From assembly GCA_021793235.1 (NCBI GenBank), contig JAJYTD010000011.1, positions 47,692-111,691 on the forward strand: a DNA stretch of 64,000 bases, given 5' to 3'. This DNA is from Actinomycetes bacterium (lineage in GTDB: Bacteria; Actinomycetota; Actinomycetes; Streptosporangiales; Streptosporangiaceae). A program made the position numbers and the translations under genes. This document shows positions 7,408 through 17,348 of the stretch, piece by piece; positions within the stretch are counted from its first letter, which is position 1; every line of letters begins with the position of its first letter. The notes under the pieces were generated by a model, which was not told where the DNA came from, did no database searches, and saw nothing but the letters and a program-made list of their open reading frames with translations.

Positions 7408-9092
7408 GCAACCAACAGCCCGCCAACAGCGGGAACAACGAGCACACCGCGTTAGAGGTCGACGGCCTGACCGTTGTCGGGCGCCCCTCTGACGTCGAGA
7501 TCATCAGCGGCATCACGCTGCGCGTCCGGCGCGGTGAGATCCTCGGCCTGGTCGGCGAGTCGGGGTCGGGCAAGACCACGCTGGGGCTGTCGCTGCTGGC
7601 GCACTGCAAGCGCGCCACCGAGATCACCGCGGGGGCGATCTCGCTCTCCGGCACCCCCCTCCTCGGACGCACAGAGAACGAGGTCCGGCAGATGCGCGGC
7701 CGGTCGGTCGCCTACATCCCGCAGTCTCCGGCCTCCGCCCTCAACCCGGCGCTGCGGCTGCGCACGCAGCTCAGCGAGGCGCTGCACGCCGGTCCGGCCC
7801 CGGGCAACGGTACAGCCGGGGACACACCCCGTGTGCTCGACCGCGTCCGCGAAGTGCTGCGCGAGGTCGCGCTGCCCGACGACGACGCGTTCCTGAAGCG
7901 CTACCCGCACCAGCTCTCCGGCGGCCAGCAGCAGCGTGTGGCTATCGCTATGGCGTTCATCGGCTACCCCGACCTGATCGTGCTCGATGAGCCGACGACC
8001 GGCCTGGACGTCACCACGCAGGCGCACGTTCTGCAGACCATCCGCCGGATGACCCGCGATTACGGCACCGCCGGCGTCTACATCAGCCACGACATGGCCG
8101 TGGTCGCCGACCTGGCCGACGACATCGCGGTGATGTACCAGGGTGACGTGGTGGAACGGGGTGCGGCCAACGATGTGCTCGCCGCTCCCCAGCACCCCTA
8201 CACGGCGCGGCTGCTGCGCGCGGTCCCATTGCTGAAGACCGGCGGCCATGCCGAGCCCGAGGAGGAGCCCGGCGACGCGCTGTTGCGGGTGCGCGGCCTG
8301 CAGGCGAACTATGGCTCCGCCCCCGTGCTGCAGAACATCGACATCGACGTGCGCCGCGGCCAGTGCGTGGCGCTGCTCGGCGAGTCCGGATCCGGCAAGA
8401 CGACCCTGTCGCGCTCCGTCGTGGGCCTGCACCACCGGTTCACCGGGGAGGTCCTCTTCGACGGCGAGGCGCTGGCCCCCAGCAGCTACCGGCGCACGGC
8501 CGAGCAGCGGCGGCGCGTGCAGTACATCTTCCAGAACCCCTACGAGGCACTGAACCCGCGCAAGCGCGTACGGGACCTCATCCTGGCGCCCTACATCCAT
8601 CTGGCGGGGCAGCCGACCGACCCCGACGCGGTGGTCCACGAAGCCCTGGAACGGGCCGCACTGCCCGCCGCCTACGCAGAGCGCTTCCCCGAACAGCTCA
8701 GCGGCGGCGAACGGCAGCGCGTGTCCATCGCCCGCGCGATCGCCACCAAGCCCGACCTGCTCATCTGCGACGAGATCACCTCCGCGCTGGACGTGTCGGT
8801 ACAGGCGGAGATCGTGCAGCTGCTGCGCAACCTGCAGGACGACGGTATGGCGCTGCTGTTCGTCACGCACAACATCGCGCTGGTCTCCAACATCGCCCAG
8901 AAGGTGGCGGTGCTGAACAAAGGCGAGATCGTGGAGTACGGGCACGTGGGGACGGTCATGTCCGACCCGCGGCACTCCTACACCCGCGCGCTCATCGCAG
9001 ACACCCCCGACTTCGAGCTTTCCTTCTCCGAGTCGCCGCTGCACCGGACGATCCAGGCCCCACCCGTGAAAGCCGCCCCCCGCGCCGAGTAG
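7404..9092 (+). CDS. Fused double ABC ATPase, DppD-DppF type
   Basis: 562 residues carrying two complete nucleotide-binding domains. The first has Walker A GESGSGKTT near residue 50, signature LSGGQQQR and Walker B LIVLDEPTT. The second has GESGSGKTT near 330, LSGGERQR and LLICDEITS. It therefore replaces the separate DppD and DppF subunits, and one polypeptide can power the permease pair. The second Walker B ends DEITS rather than DEPTS, a common variation in this family. It is the last gene of the operon, followed after 15 bp by the family A hairpin that would end transcription. Confidence 0.93.
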   Translation: MSNQQPANSGNNEHTALEVDGLTVVGRPSDVEIISGITLRVRRGEILGLVGESGSGKTTLGLSLLAHCKRATEITAGAISLSGTPLLGRTENEVRQMRGRSVAYIPQSPASALNPALRLRTQLSEALHAGPAPGNGTAGDTPRVLDRVREVLREVALPDDDAFLKRYPHQLSGGQQQRVAIAMAFIGYPDLIVLDEPTTGLDVTTQAHVLQTIRRMTRDYGTAGVYISHDMAVVADLADDIAVMYQGDVVERGAANDVLAAPQHPYTARLLRAVPLLKTGGHAEPEEEPGDALLRVRGLQANYGSAPVLQNIDIDVRRGQCVALLGESGSGKTTLSRSVVGLHHRFTGEVLFDGEALAPSSYRRTAEQRRRVQYIFQNPYEALNPRKRVRDLILAPYIHLAGQPTDPDAVVHEALERAALPAAYAERFPEQLSGGERQRVSIARAIATKPDLLICDEITSALDVSVQAEIVQLLRNLQDDGMALLFVTHNIALVSNIAQKVAVLNKGEIVEYGHVGTVMSDPRHSYTRALIADTPDFELSFSESPLHRTIQAPPVKAAPRAE

Positions 9093-9107
9093 CCCCGCCG
9101 CCCTTGG

Positions 9108-9170
9108 CGCTGATCTTGACGTTGTGCACCTCAAAACGCGCGCGGAAGGTGCACAACGTCAAGATCAGCG
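9108..9170. repeat. Family A palindromic repeat, copy 1 (bidirectional terminator)
   Basis: Perfect 23-bp arms (9108-9130 and 9148-9170) containing GATCTTGACGTTGTGCACC, around a 17-base loop rich in CGCG. It lies between the convergent importer operon and the GNAT gene, so it can stop transcription from both sides. Two diverged copies occur at 36798-36853 and 38222-38276. Confidence 0.85.
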
Positions 9171-9197
9171 CAGAAACCGCCCGGACCTTTCGCGCGC

Positions 9198-10049
9198 CTA
9201 GAACAGCACCGATTTCACCACGCCGACCTCGCGGAAGCCGACGCGGCGGTAGGCGGCGCGGGCCGGTGCGTTGAAGTCGTTGACGTAGAGGGTGACCCTG
9301 GGGGCGATGTCGGCCATCGCCGCACGCACAACGGCCGCCATGCCGGCCTCCGAGTGGCCTCGGCCGCGCAGCTCCGGGTGCACCCAGACACCCTGGACCT
9401 GGCACGCGTACGGCGTCACCGCCCCGATCTCGGCCTTGAAGACCACGCGGCCGTCCTCAATACGGGCGAACGCCCGGCCCGTCCGGATGAGCTCCTCCAC
9501 CCGGGCGCGGTAGAGGGAGCCGCCACCACCGGAGTCCGGCGCCACCCCCACCTCTTCGGTGAACATGGCGATGCAGGCCGGGAGCACGATGCCGAGTTCG
9601 CTTGTCTTCACCCGGCGCACCAGCGGATCGGCCTCGACAAGCGGCGGCTCGGACAGCTCCAGCACCGGCTGGCGCTCCCGGATCGCCCGGGCCGGTCCCC
9701 ACGCGGGCCGGAGCCGCGCCCACAGGTCGTTCACCGCGTCGACCGGCCCGACGATCGAGGAGCAACGGCGGCCCTGCCGGCGCGCGTGGTCGGCGAACTG
9801 CCGGATGGCCGCGGGACCTGCGTTGATGGGGACCAGATTGGCCCCCGCGTAGCAGAGCGCGGTGATCTCGCCCCGTTCGATGAACCCCCACACCTCCGCG
9901 CCGAGCCGCCCCGCGTCGAGGCCGGTCGCGCGCAGGCGGGAACTGACGAAGACGTTGCCGACGGGATCGGCGTCCAGCAGGGCGTGTACGGCGTCCCGGT
10001 CGCATTCGTCGAGGACGCGCAGCGACGAGGTCCGCAGCACCCGCATCAC
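9198..10049 (-). CDS. GNAT acetyltransferase with N-terminal DUF4081-like domain
   Basis: 283 residues. The C-terminal half is a GNAT fold: YACQVQGVWVHPELRGRGHSEAGMAAVV is the acetyl-CoA pyrophosphate-binding loop (V-x-x-x-R-G-x-G), followed by VTLYVNDFNAPARAAYRRVGFREVG. The N-terminal half (VFVSSRLRATGLD..., GEITALCYAGANLVPI) matches the extra domain found in actinobacterial proteins encoded behind ispG. The acetyl acceptor is unknown. It is the last gene of the dxr-rseP-ispG cluster, but 418 bp with a strong terminator separate it from ispG, so it probably has its own promoter. Confidence 0.85.
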   Translation of the reverse strand: MMRVLRTSSLRVLDECDRDAVHALLDADPVGNVFVSSRLRATGLDAGRLGAEVWGFIERGEITALCYAGANLVPINAGPAAIRQFADHARRQGRRCSSIVGPVDAVNDLWARLRPAWGPARAIRERQPVLELSEPPLVEADPLVRRVKTSELGIVLPACIAMFTEEVGVAPDSGGGGSLYRARVEELIRTGRAFARIEDGRVVFKAEIGAVTPYACQVQGVWVHPELRGRGHSEAGMAAVVRAAMADIAPRVTLYVNDFNAPARAAYRRVGFREVGVVKSVLF

Positions 10050-10200
10050 CTCATCTTGTCGCGGCGTCGCCCCACGGTGCCGGACGGAACCGCCCGTGTG
10101 CGCGCCGTCGTTTCCCGTCCGCGCGGCGAACAGTCATGATCCCCGCGCTTTTAGACTAATCGACCGGTGGCCCGATCCGATCACCGGCCGGTCGGCGTGT

Positions 10201-10223
10201 ACGCCGCCCGCAGCGGGCGGCGT
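10201..10223. terminator. GC hairpin in the ispG-GNAT gap
   Basis: Perfect 10-bp stem ACGCCGCCCG/CGGGCGGCGT with a 3-base loop. It may be a second terminator for ispG or a structured leader of the GNAT mRNA. Confidence 0.45.
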
Positions 10224-10398
10224 CCGTCGACGACGGCCCGCGGATCCGGCTCCGACCATCGCTCTCGGTGTCTGCTTTCATTCTCTCCGCGGCTATCCCG
10301 AATGTCGGGAAACGACACGGCACCGCCACCGCGGCGCCGACACCCACGTCCATACCGGGCTTCGCCGCCCCGGGGCTGTCGCTGTAGGTGGAGAGCGC

Positions 10399-10435
10399 GC
10401 GGTCGGCGGCGGTTCCAGAGACCGCCGCCGACCGC
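10399..10435 (-). terminator. Strong hairpin terminator downstream of ispG
   Basis: Perfect 15-bp stem GCGGTCGGCGGCGGT/ACCGCCGCCGACCGC with a 7-base loop, 33 bp past the ispG stop on the minus strand. Confidence 0.75.
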
Positions 10436-10467
10436 TTCCTGCCGTTTCCTACCGTTGCGATCGTGGG

Positions 10468-11625
10468 TCAGCCCGCCACGGAGACGTTGGGCTCGCCGGA
10501 TTCGGCGCCCTCGTCCTTCATGTCCTCGGCGATGCGCATGGCCTCCTCGATCAGCGTCTCCACGATCTGGGACTCCGGCACCGTCTTGATGACCTCGCCC
10601 TTGACGAAGATCTGCCCCTTGCCGTTGCCCGAAGCCACCCCCAGGTCGGCGTCGCGAGCCTCGCCCGGACCGTTGACCACACAGCCCATCACCGCCACGC
10701 GCAGCGGAACGTCCATGCCCTTCAGCCCTGCGGTCACCTGGTCGGCCAGCGTGTAGACATCGACCTGGGCGCGCCCGCAGCTGGGGCAGGAGACGATCTC
10801 CAGCCCCCGTTCGCGCAGGCCCAGCGACTCCAGGATCTGGTTGCCGACCTTCACTTCTTCGGCCGGCGGCGCCGACAGCGACACCCGGATGGTGTCGCCG
10901 ATCCCCTCGGACAGCAGTGCGCCGAAGGCCACCGAGGACTTGATCGTGCCCTGGAACGCCGGACCGGCCTCGGTCACCCCCAGGTGCAGCGGGTAGTCGC
11001 ACTGCTCGGCCAACTGCCGGTAGGCGTTGACCATCACCACCGGATCGTTGTGCTTGACCGAGATCTTGATGTCGCGGAACCCGTACTCCTCGAACAGCGA
11101 GCACTCCCACAGCGCCGACTCCACCAGCGCCTCCGGTGTGGCCTTGCCGTACTTCTCCAGCAGCCGCTTGTCCAGCGACCCGGCGTTGACCCCGATGCGG
11201 ATCGGCACACCCGCCTCGCTCGCCGCCTTGGCGATCTCGCCGACCTTGTCATCGAACTTGCGGATGTTGCCCGGGTTCACCCGGACCGCGGCGCACCCCG
11301 CATCGATCGCGGCGAAGACGTACTTGGGCTGGAAGTGGATATCGGCGATCACCGGGATCTGCGACTTCTTCGCGATGACCGGCAGCGCCTCGGCATCGTC
11401 GGCACTGGGCACGGCCACCCGAACGATCTGGCACCCGGTCGCGGTCAGCTCGGCGATCTGCTGCAGGGTGGCGTTGATGTCAGAGGTAACGGTGGTCGTC
11501 ATCGACTGCACGGACACGGGTGCGTCCCCGCCGACGGGGACGTTGCCGACCATGATCTGCCGCGACTTGCGTCGGGGCGCGATGGGGCGCGGACGAGCGG
11601 CGGGGATTCCGAGATCGACGGTCAC
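10468..11625 (-). CDS. ispG: 4-hydroxy-3-methylbut-2-enyl-diphosphate synthase (flavodoxin-type)
   Basis: 385 residues. It converts methylerythritol cyclodiphosphate to HMBPP, the penultimate step of the MEP isoprenoid pathway, using a 4Fe-4S cluster. The N-terminal TIM barrel starts [27 protein letters not shown]. The C-terminal cluster ligands are visible in SCPSCGRAQ and [15 protein letters not shown] at 11625 is preferred because GAGG precedes it; the frame stays open upstream without a ribosome-binding site. It lies 204 bp behind the protease gene and two genes behind dxr, so two MEP steps are encoded together. Confidence 0.96.
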   Translation of the reverse strand: MTVDLGIPAARPRPIAPRRKSRQIMVGNVPVGGDAPVSVQSMTTTVTSDINATLQQIAELTATGCQIVRVAVPSADDAEALPVIAKKSQIPVIADIHFQPKYVFAAIDAGCAAVRVNPGNIRKFDDKVGEIAKAASEAGVPIRIGVNAGSLDKRLLEKYGKATPEALVESALWECSLFEEYGFRDIKISVKHNDPVVMVNAYRQLAEQCDYPLHLGVTEAGPAFQGTIKSSVAFGALLSEGIGDTIRVSLSAPPAEEVKVGNQILESLGLRERGLEIVSCPSCGRAQVDVYTLADQVTAGLKGMDVPLRVAVMGCVVNGPGEARDADLGVASGNGKGQIFVKGEVIKTVPESQIVETLIEEAMRIAEDMKDEGAESGEPNVSVAG

Positions 11626-11829
11626 GCGTTCTTCACCTCGTCGGCCACCGGGTTTCACCGGCGGGATCGTTTTCTGGGATGGCGGGCCGGGCATAGGCGG
11701 CCACCGGCCGAAACACCGGGCGAGGGCCCTGGCGTTCTCGCGTCCAGGCTACCCGTATCGAGCAGGGCCTCATGCCGCGGCGGGAAGCGGCGTGACGCCG
11801 CCGCTCCGCTCCCTTGCGCGCCACCTGGA

Positions 11830-13188
11830 TCACTGCACCAGCCGGACCGGGTTCACCACGTCGGCGATCAGCAGCATGACGCTGAACATCACGAAGCAGA
11901 CCACGACGATGTAGGCGACCGGCATCAACTGCGCGACGTCGAACGGTCCGGGGTCGGGGCGTCGGAAGACGCGGGCCAGGCCCCGGCGGACCGACTCCCA
12001 CAGCGCCCCGAGGATGTGCCCGCCGTCCAGCGGCAGGATCGGCACCATGTTGAAGGCGAACAGGAAGAGGTTGACACCGGCCAGCATGTTGACCATGAAG
12101 ACCACGCGGTCGGTGAGCGGAATCGGCTGGGACAGCACCTCGCCGCCGATACGGGAGGCACCGACGATACCCACCGGGGAGTCGACCGTGCGCTGCTCAC
12201 CCAGGAAAGCCGCGCGGAACACGTCATCGACCTTGGAGGGCAGTGCCACCAGCGCCTCGGCCACGCCCACGACCGAGTCGCCCATGACGCGGGCGGTCTC
12301 GGCCGCGCCCAGCGGGCTGCGCTCCTGGGCGAAGGTGATGCCGAGGAACCCGGCCGACTCGGTCTCGGGGATCTGATAACCCTGCTCGTCGGTGATGGGC
12401 TCCCCGTCGGCGTCGGTCTCGTAGACGATGTCGTTGTTCTCGTCGCGCGCTACGACCTGGTTCTCGATCAGGTCGGCCGTGAGGGTGACGGTCTCACCGC
12501 CGCGCTCCACCGTGACCTCGGTCGGGCCCATGGATTCGCGGATGGCGGTGTTGGCCGCGGCCCAGTCGGGCGTGGGCTCGCCGTCGACCTCGACGATCCG
12601 GTCGCCCGGCTGTATCCCGGCCTCGGAGGCCGGGGTCGGCGGGGCGTCGGCCGGGCAGCCCGTCTGGGTGGAGTCGGCGGGCAGGACGCAGGTGGCGACG
12701 GTGTCGACGGAGGTGGTGTTCTGCTGGACGCCGATGCCCATCAGCACGGTCGTGAACAGGATGACCGCCAGGATGAGGTTCATCGCCGGGCCGGCCACCA
12801 TGACGATGATCCGCTTCCACGGCGCGCGCTGGTAGAACTGGCGGTCCTCGTCACCGGGTTCGAGTTCGACATAGGACGCCTCGCGGGCGTCCTCGATCAT
12901 CGCCCGCCAGCGCGACATCGGCTTGCCGGAGTCGTCCCCGCTCCGGTTGGCCGGCGGGATCATCCCGACCATGCGGACGTAGCCGCCCAGCGGTACGAGT
13001 TTGACGCCGTACTCGGTCTCGCCCTTCTTGCGCGACCACAGGGTCTTACCGAAGCCGACCATGAACTGGGTGCAGCGGATGCCGAACATCTTCGCCGTGG
13101 CGAAGTGCCCGAGTTCGTGCCAGGCGACGGAGAAGAGCAGCCCGAGGAAGAACAGGATGATCCCGAGCGCGGTCAGTAGCGCGACCAT
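11830..13188 (-). CDS. rseP: RseP/Rip1-like site-2 metalloprotease (M50)
   Basis: 452 residues. An intramembrane zinc protease that cleaves membrane-bound anti-sigma factors or signal-peptide remnants. The zinc motif HELGH lies in the first membrane segment (SVAWHELGHFATAKMFGI) and the third ligand region is NMVPILPLDGGHILGAL near the C-terminus. A PDZ domain sits in between (SEAGIQPGDRIVEVDGEPTPDW). Additional membrane segments are MVAGPAMNLILAVILFTTVLMGI and the C-terminal VAYIVVVCFVMFSVMLLIADV. ATG 13188 has GAGGAGA upstream. The dxr stop is only 10 bp before it, so they are co-transcribed, as in most actinomycetes. Confidence 0.93.
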   Translation of the reverse strand: MVALLTALGIILFFLGLLFSVAWHELGHFATAKMFGIRCTQFMVGFGKTLWSRKKGETEYGVKLVPLGGYVRMVGMIPPANRSGDDSGKPMSRWRAMIEDAREASYVELEPGDEDRQFYQRAPWKRIIVMVAGPAMNLILAVILFTTVLMGIGVQQNTTSVDTVATCVLPADSTQTGCPADAPPTPASEAGIQPGDRIVEVDGEPTPDWAAANTAIRESMGPTEVTVERGGETVTLTADLIENQVVARDENNDIVYETDADGEPITDEQGYQIPETESAGFLGITFAQERSPLGAAETARVMGDSVVGVAEALVALPSKVDDVFRAAFLGEQRTVDSPVGIVGASRIGGEVLSQPIPLTDRVVFMVNMLAGVNLFLFAFNMVPILPLDGGHILGALWESVRRGLARVFRRPDPGPFDVAQLMPVAYIVVVCFVMFSVMLLIADVVNPVRLVQ

Positions 13189-13198
13189 GTACTTCTCC

Positions 13199-14461
13199 TC
13201 ACGCGGTCCGAGAGATCAGTTCCCGGGCACGGATCCTGGCCCATTCGTCCGCCGCGTAGACATCGGCCAGTGACGCGGCGGCACCGGCGTCCGGCTGCTG
13301 ATGTTCTGAGACTACCTGTGCCACGGTGTCCACGATCGCCGGAAACGCCAGCCTCTTGTCCAGGAAGGCGGCCACGGCCTCCTCGTTCGCGGCGTTGTAG
13401 ACGGCGGGGGCCGTACCTCCTGCGGCACCGACGTCGCAGGCCAGACCGACCGCGGGAAACGCCTCGGCGTCCAGGGGTTCGAACGTCCAGTTGTGCGCCT
13501 TCGTCCAGTCGACGGCCGGGGCCGCCTCGGTGACCCGATGCGGCCATCCGATGCCGTAGGCGATCGGGATGAGCATGCTGGGCGGGCTCGCCTGGGCCAG
13601 GGTGGAGCCGTCGACGAACTCGACCATGGAGTGGATCACCGATTGGGGGTGGACCACGACCTCGATCCGGTCGAAGGGGACGTCGAAGAGCAGGTGCGCC
13701 TCGATGACCTCGAGCCCTTTGTTGACCAGCGTGGCCGAGTTGACCGTGATGACCGGGCCCATGCTCCAGGTCGGGTGGGCCAGCGCCTCCGCCGGCGTCA
13801 CTTCGCTCAGTTCGGCGCGGGACCGGCCGCGAAACGGCCCTCCGCTGGCGGTGATGACCAGCCGCCGCACCTCCTCCAAGCGGGCGTCGACCTGGCCTTG
13901 GGCCAGGCTGGTCAGCGCGTCGGTGCTGACGCGGGGAAAGCACTGGGCCAGCGCGAAGTGCTCGGAGTCGACGGGGATGATCTGTCCCGGTTGGGCGGCT
14001 TCGCGTACCAGCGGCCCGCCGATGATCAGCGATTCCTTGTTGGCCAGCGCCAGCAGCCGGCCGGCGCGCAGCGCGGCCAGGGTCGACTCCAGCCCCAGAG
14101 CTCCGGTGATCCCGTTGAGGACGACATCGCAGGGCCAGGCGGCCAGTTCGGCCACGCCTTCGGCTCCGCTGAGCACTTCGGCCCGGCTGCCCTGTTCGCG
14201 GAGGCGGTCGGCCACTTCGGTGGCCGCCGCAGGGTCGGCCACGGCCACGGCCTCTGCGCCGAGCGCGCTCGCCTGCTCGGCGAGCAGGCCGGCACGGCCT
14301 CCTCCGGCGGCCAGGCCTACGACCCGGAACCGGTCGGGGTTGCGGGTGATGACGTCGATGGCCTGGGTCCCGATCGATCCGGTGGATCCGAGGATCACCA
14401 CCTCGCGCCGTGAGGGGGAGGTTTCGGTGACGAACTGTTCCGCGATACGCACGTACTCCAT
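13199..14461 (-). CDS. dxr: 1-deoxy-D-xylulose 5-phosphate reductoisomerase
   Basis: 420 residues; the NADPH-dependent first committed step of the MEP pathway. The NADPH loop is [16 protein letters not shown] at the N-terminus. The metal and substrate residues are in [13 protein letters not shown], and [33 protein letters not shown] and [17 protein letters not shown] follow in the family order. ATG 14461 gives the usual length; the frame runs open to 14707, but that extension has no homologous features. It heads the dxr-rseP-ispG transcription unit. Confidence 0.96.
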   Translation of the reverse strand: MEYVRIAEQFVTETSPSRREVVILGSTGSIGTQAIDVITRNPDRFRVVGLAAGGGRAGLLAEQASALGAEAVAVADPAAATEVADRLREQGSRAEVLSGAEGVAELAAWPCDVVLNGITGALGLESTLAALRAGRLLALANKESLIIGGPLVREAAQPGQIIPVDSEHFALAQCFPRVSTDALTSLAQGQVDARLEEVRRLVITASGGPFRGRSRAELSEVTPAEALAHPTWSMGPVITVNSATLVNKGLEVIEAHLLFDVPFDRIEVVVHPQSVIHSMVEFVDGSTLAQASPPSMLIPIAYGIGWPHRVTEAAPAVDWTKAHNWTFEPLDAEAFPAVGLACDVGAAGGTAPAVYNAANEEAVAAFLDKRLAFPAIVDTVAQVVSEHQQPDAGAAASLADVYAADEWARIRARELISRTA

Positions 14462-14707
14462 TGTCGCGCACACGGATCTTTGGTGCCGCACGGCGGGGGG
14501 AAGGGGCGCATCACGCGGATCGCCCGATGGCGATTCCGTCGCCCTGACGGTGCCTGTCTCCTGACCGCCCGCGGTGCCGCCGGCGACGACGGCCTCGTCC
14601 GATGTGCCGTGCTCGGATCCGTGCAGGGGGCGGCGGTGGGAACCGGATGCTTTGCCGCGGGCTGGTTCGGGCCGCGCAAACGGTATCCCGAACCTTTCAC
14701 GACACAA

Positions 14708-14719
14708 ACTACATGTAGT
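14708..14719. promoter_or_regulatory. Palindrome ACTACATGTAGT upstream of the protease gene
   Basis: Perfect 12-bp palindrome 19 bp before the protease ATG, in a short AT-rich stretch with TTAATT at 14723-14728 that could be the -10 element. The overlap suggests an operator at the promoter. Confidence 0.4.
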
Positions 14720-14737
14720 CAGTTAATTACTCTGCGC

Positions 14738-15787
14738 ATGGCAGAATTCGGTCCCATGACTCTCGTCTCCACGGTCCTCGGCCCGCTCACAGGCATCACC
14801 CTCATGTTGGCCTGCGCGCCCGCCGCAGAGGCAGCGCCCAGCGGCCCCGCCCACGGCAACACAGAGCACCCCGCCTCCACAGCCGCATCGCTGTCGGCTC
14901 TGCGAGGCGACCGGGACACTGCGGGGGAACCGTCCGGCACCGTCCGGCAATCCGCCGCAACTGCGGGCGACGGGCACCGCGGCGTGATCGACTACTGGAC
15001 CCCCGACCGCATGGCGGCCGCGCTGCCGCTGGAGTACTTCCTCGAAGGCGCGGCCTCCGCGGCTCCTCCGTCCGGCACGGACGCGCCCGGCGCGCACTCG
15101 GCCCCGGATGCCACCGGTGAGCGCTGGACGGGGGGCGGCGCGGCCGCCAAGACCACGGGAAAGGTCTACCTGACACTGAACGGCCACGACTTCAGCTGCT
15201 CGGCCTCTGTGGTGGAGGCCGCGAACAAGGACAGTGTCATCACTGCGGGCCACTGCCTCAAAGACGGCGCGGGCCCCTGGGTGACGAACTGGATGTTCAT
15301 CCCCGGATACGACGACGGCGACACCCCCTATGGCCGCTACACCGCCCGCCACATGCTGGTGCCGTCGAGGTGGGCCTACCAGGCCGACGACAGCTTCGAC
15401 TTCGGCATGGCCGTGCTGAACACCGTCGGCGGCTCCCACGTCCAGGAGGAGACCGGGGCGCAGGGGATCTCCTTCAATGGCGATCCGGACGGCCCGGTGT
15501 ACGCGTTCGGCTACCCGGTGGCCGACCGCTTCGACGGCCGACGTCTGTACTACTGCTCCGGGGGCACCCGGCCGGACACGAGTGGGACCACAGCGAACGG
15601 CATGGCCTGCTCGATGACCGAGGGATCCAGCGGAGGGCCGTGGCTGTCGGGGTTCGACCCCGGTACCGGATCGGGCACCATCACCTCGGTGATCAGCTTC
15701 AAGTACGCCAACGACCCCCACACCCAGTACGGTCCGCGCCTGGGTGAGGAGGCGCGGCGGCTCTACGAGCGCGCAGAACGGCTCTGA
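14738..15787 (+). CDS. Secreted trypsin-like serine protease (S1 family)
   Basis: 349 residues. The first 30 form a signal peptide (GPLTGITLMLACAPAAEAAP). A low-complexity Ala/Gly/Ser-rich propeptide-like stretch of about 115 residues follows. The catalytic domain starts at KVYLTLNGHDFSCSASVV. The triad is visible: TAGHC (His), DDSFDFGMAVL (Asp) and MTEGSSGGPWL (Ser). Cysteines pair plausibly around the His and Ser loops. ATG 14738 lies nine bases behind a TTAATT, so a nearly leaderless start is possible; ATG 14756 would give a cleaner signal peptide. It ends 12 bp from the convergent dehydrogenase gene. Confidence 0.88.
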   Translation: MAEFGPMTLVSTVLGPLTGITLMLACAPAAEAAPSGPAHGNTEHPASTAASLSALRGDRDTAGEPSGTVRQSAATAGDGHRGVIDYWTPDRMAAALPLEYFLEGAASAAPPSGTDAPGAHSAPDATGERWTGGGAAAKTTGKVYLTLNGHDFSCSASVVEAANKDSVITAGHCLKDGAGPWVTNWMFIPGYDDGDTPYGRYTARHMLVPSRWAYQADDSFDFGMAVLNTVGGSHVQEETGAQGISFNGDPDGPVYAFGYPVADRFDGRRLYYCSGGTRPDTSGTTANGMACSMTEGSSGGPWLSGFDPGTGSGTITSVISFKYANDPHTQYGPRLGEEARRLYERAERL

Positions 15788-15799
15788 TCCGCGCCGGCC

Positions 15800-17224
15800 T
15801 CACAACTGCACGCCGGTCAGCACCATGACCCGCTCGTAGGTGAGGTCGTCCATGGCCGAGCGCAGGCCCTCCTTGCCGACACCGGACTTCTTGATGCCTC
15901 CGTAGGGCGTCTGGTCGGCGCGGAAGGTCGGCACGTCGCCGATGACCACGCCCCCGACCTCCAGTTCGCGGTGGGCGCGGAACGCCACCTGCAGGTCCCG
16001 GGTGAATACGCCTGCCTGCAGCCCGTACTCGCTGTCGTTGACGCGGGCGAACGCCTCGTCGACACCGCTCACCCGCTGGAGCACGAGCACCGGGCCGAAG
16101 ACCTCCTCCCGGACGACCTTGGCGTCGTCGGGCACCTCGGCGAGCACTGTCGGGGCGAACGCGACACCGTCCCGCTTTCCTCCGGTGAGCAGGTCGGCAC
16201 CGCCGCTGACGGCCTCCTCCACCCAGGCGGCGACGCGGACCGCCGCATCCTCGTCGATCAGCGGGCCGACCTGGGTGGCGGGATCGCGCGGGTCGCCGGT
16301 CGCCAGCGCTTCGACACGTGCGACGAGCTTGTCGGCGAACTCCGCGTAGACCGGTTCCGCCACGATCACCCGCTGCACACCGATGCAGACCTGGCCGGCC
16401 TGGTTGTTGCCGAAGAGCGCGATGCGCTGTGCCGCCCAGTCGAGGTCGGCGTCGGCCAGGACGACGGCCGCGGCGTTTCCGCCGAGCTCCAGGGTGATGT
16501 GCTTGTGCGGGGCGCGGCGCTGCAGTTCCCAGCCGAACTGGCCGCCGGTGAAGGAGATGACCGGCAGCCGCGGGTCGGTGATGAGGGAGGCCGCACGGTC
16601 GTTGGACATCGGCAGGACGGAGACCATGCCGGCGGGCAGGTCGGTCTCGGCCAGGATCTCGCCCAGGATCAGGGCGGTCATGGGGGTGGCCGGAGCCGGT
16701 TTGAGGATGATGGGGGTGCCGACGGCGATCGCGGGGGCTACCTTGTGGGCGACCAGGTTCAGCGGGAAGTTGAACGGGGAGATGCCCAGCACCGGCCCTT
16801 TGGGAATGCGGCGGATCATGGCGATCCGCCCGGTGGCACCGGAGTCGGTGTCGAGGCGCTGCAGTTCTCCGCTGTCGCGGCGGGCTTCCTCGGCCGCCCA
16901 CCGAAAGACCGCTACGGCGCGGTCCACCTCACTGTTCGCCCAGACGATGGGTTTCCCGCTCTCGGCGGTGATGGTCGCGGCGAGCTCATCCTTTCGCTCG
17001 GCGATCCGCCGGGCGGTGTGCGTCAGCGCTTCGGCCCGGGCATGGGCCGGCAGCTCCGCGGCCCGGCGGGCCACGGTGTCCGCGGCGGCCACGGCTTCTT
17101 CGATCTGCGCGGTAGAGGGCACCGCGACGGTTCCCGTGACTTCCCCGGTGTAGGGGTTGGTCACCATGAGTTCACTGTCGCCGGTCGCGGCATTTCCGGC
17201 CAGCCAGAACGGACACGTAGACAT
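15800..17224 (-). CDS. NAD(P)-dependent aldehyde dehydrogenase
   Basis: 474 residues. It oxidises an aldehyde to the acid through a covalent thiohemiacetal. It has VTNPYTGEVTGTV at the start, the Rossmann substrate-channel text GPVLGISPFNFPLNLVAHKVAPAIAVG, the general base Glu in TLELGGNAAAVVLADAD, the catalytic Cys in NNQAGQVCIGVQRV, and FGPVLVLQRV with FRADQTPYGGIKKSG near the end. This spacing fits the succinate-semialdehyde/lactaldehyde-type clade rather than betaine aldehyde dehydrogenase; the substrate is not certain. I chose ATG 17224; the frame is open to 17341. It is followed upstream by the P450, with 124 bp between them. Confidence 0.9.
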   Translation of the reverse strand: MSTCPFWLAGNAATGDSELMVTNPYTGEVTGTVAVPSTAQIEEAVAAADTVARRAAELPAHARAEALTHTARRIAERKDELAATITAESGKPIVWANSEVDRAVAVFRWAAEEARRDSGELQRLDTDSGATGRIAMIRRIPKGPVLGISPFNFPLNLVAHKVAPAIAVGTPIILKPAPATPMTALILGEILAETDLPAGMVSVLPMSNDRAASLITDPRLPVISFTGGQFGWELQRRAPHKHITLELGGNAAAVVLADADLDWAAQRIALFGNNQAGQVCIGVQRVIVAEPVYAEFADKLVARVEALATGDPRDPATQVGPLIDEDAAVRVAAWVEEAVSGGADLLTGGKRDGVAFAPTVLAEVPDDAKVVREEVFGPVLVLQRVSGVDEAFARVNDSEYGLQAGVFTRDLQVAFRAHRELEVGGVVIGDVPTFRADQTPYGGIKKSGVGKEGLRSAMDDLTYERVMVLTGVQL

Positions 17225-17348
17225 GTCGGGAACGGTACTCGCGGCCCGCTCCGGATTCTTGTCCACAATGGCCAAACACCACCGGGCGATATCCTCCACC
17301 ATGGACCACGAGGGCGCTATGGCCGCGCCCCGCCGGCGCACCGCGGCG

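Larger units (their letters stand above)
10050..10467. other. Intergenic region between ispG and the GNAT gene
   Basis: 418 bp without a credible gene. It contains two strong hairpins (10201-10223 and 10399-10435, listed separately), and should hold the promoter of the minus-strand GNAT gene between about 10050 and 10200. Confidence 0.5.

Noticed and set aside
9862..13179. Open frame of 1105 codons on the plus strand
   Set aside because: It runs antisense through rseP, ispG and the GNAT gene and has no coherent protein text. It is a high-GC shadow frame.
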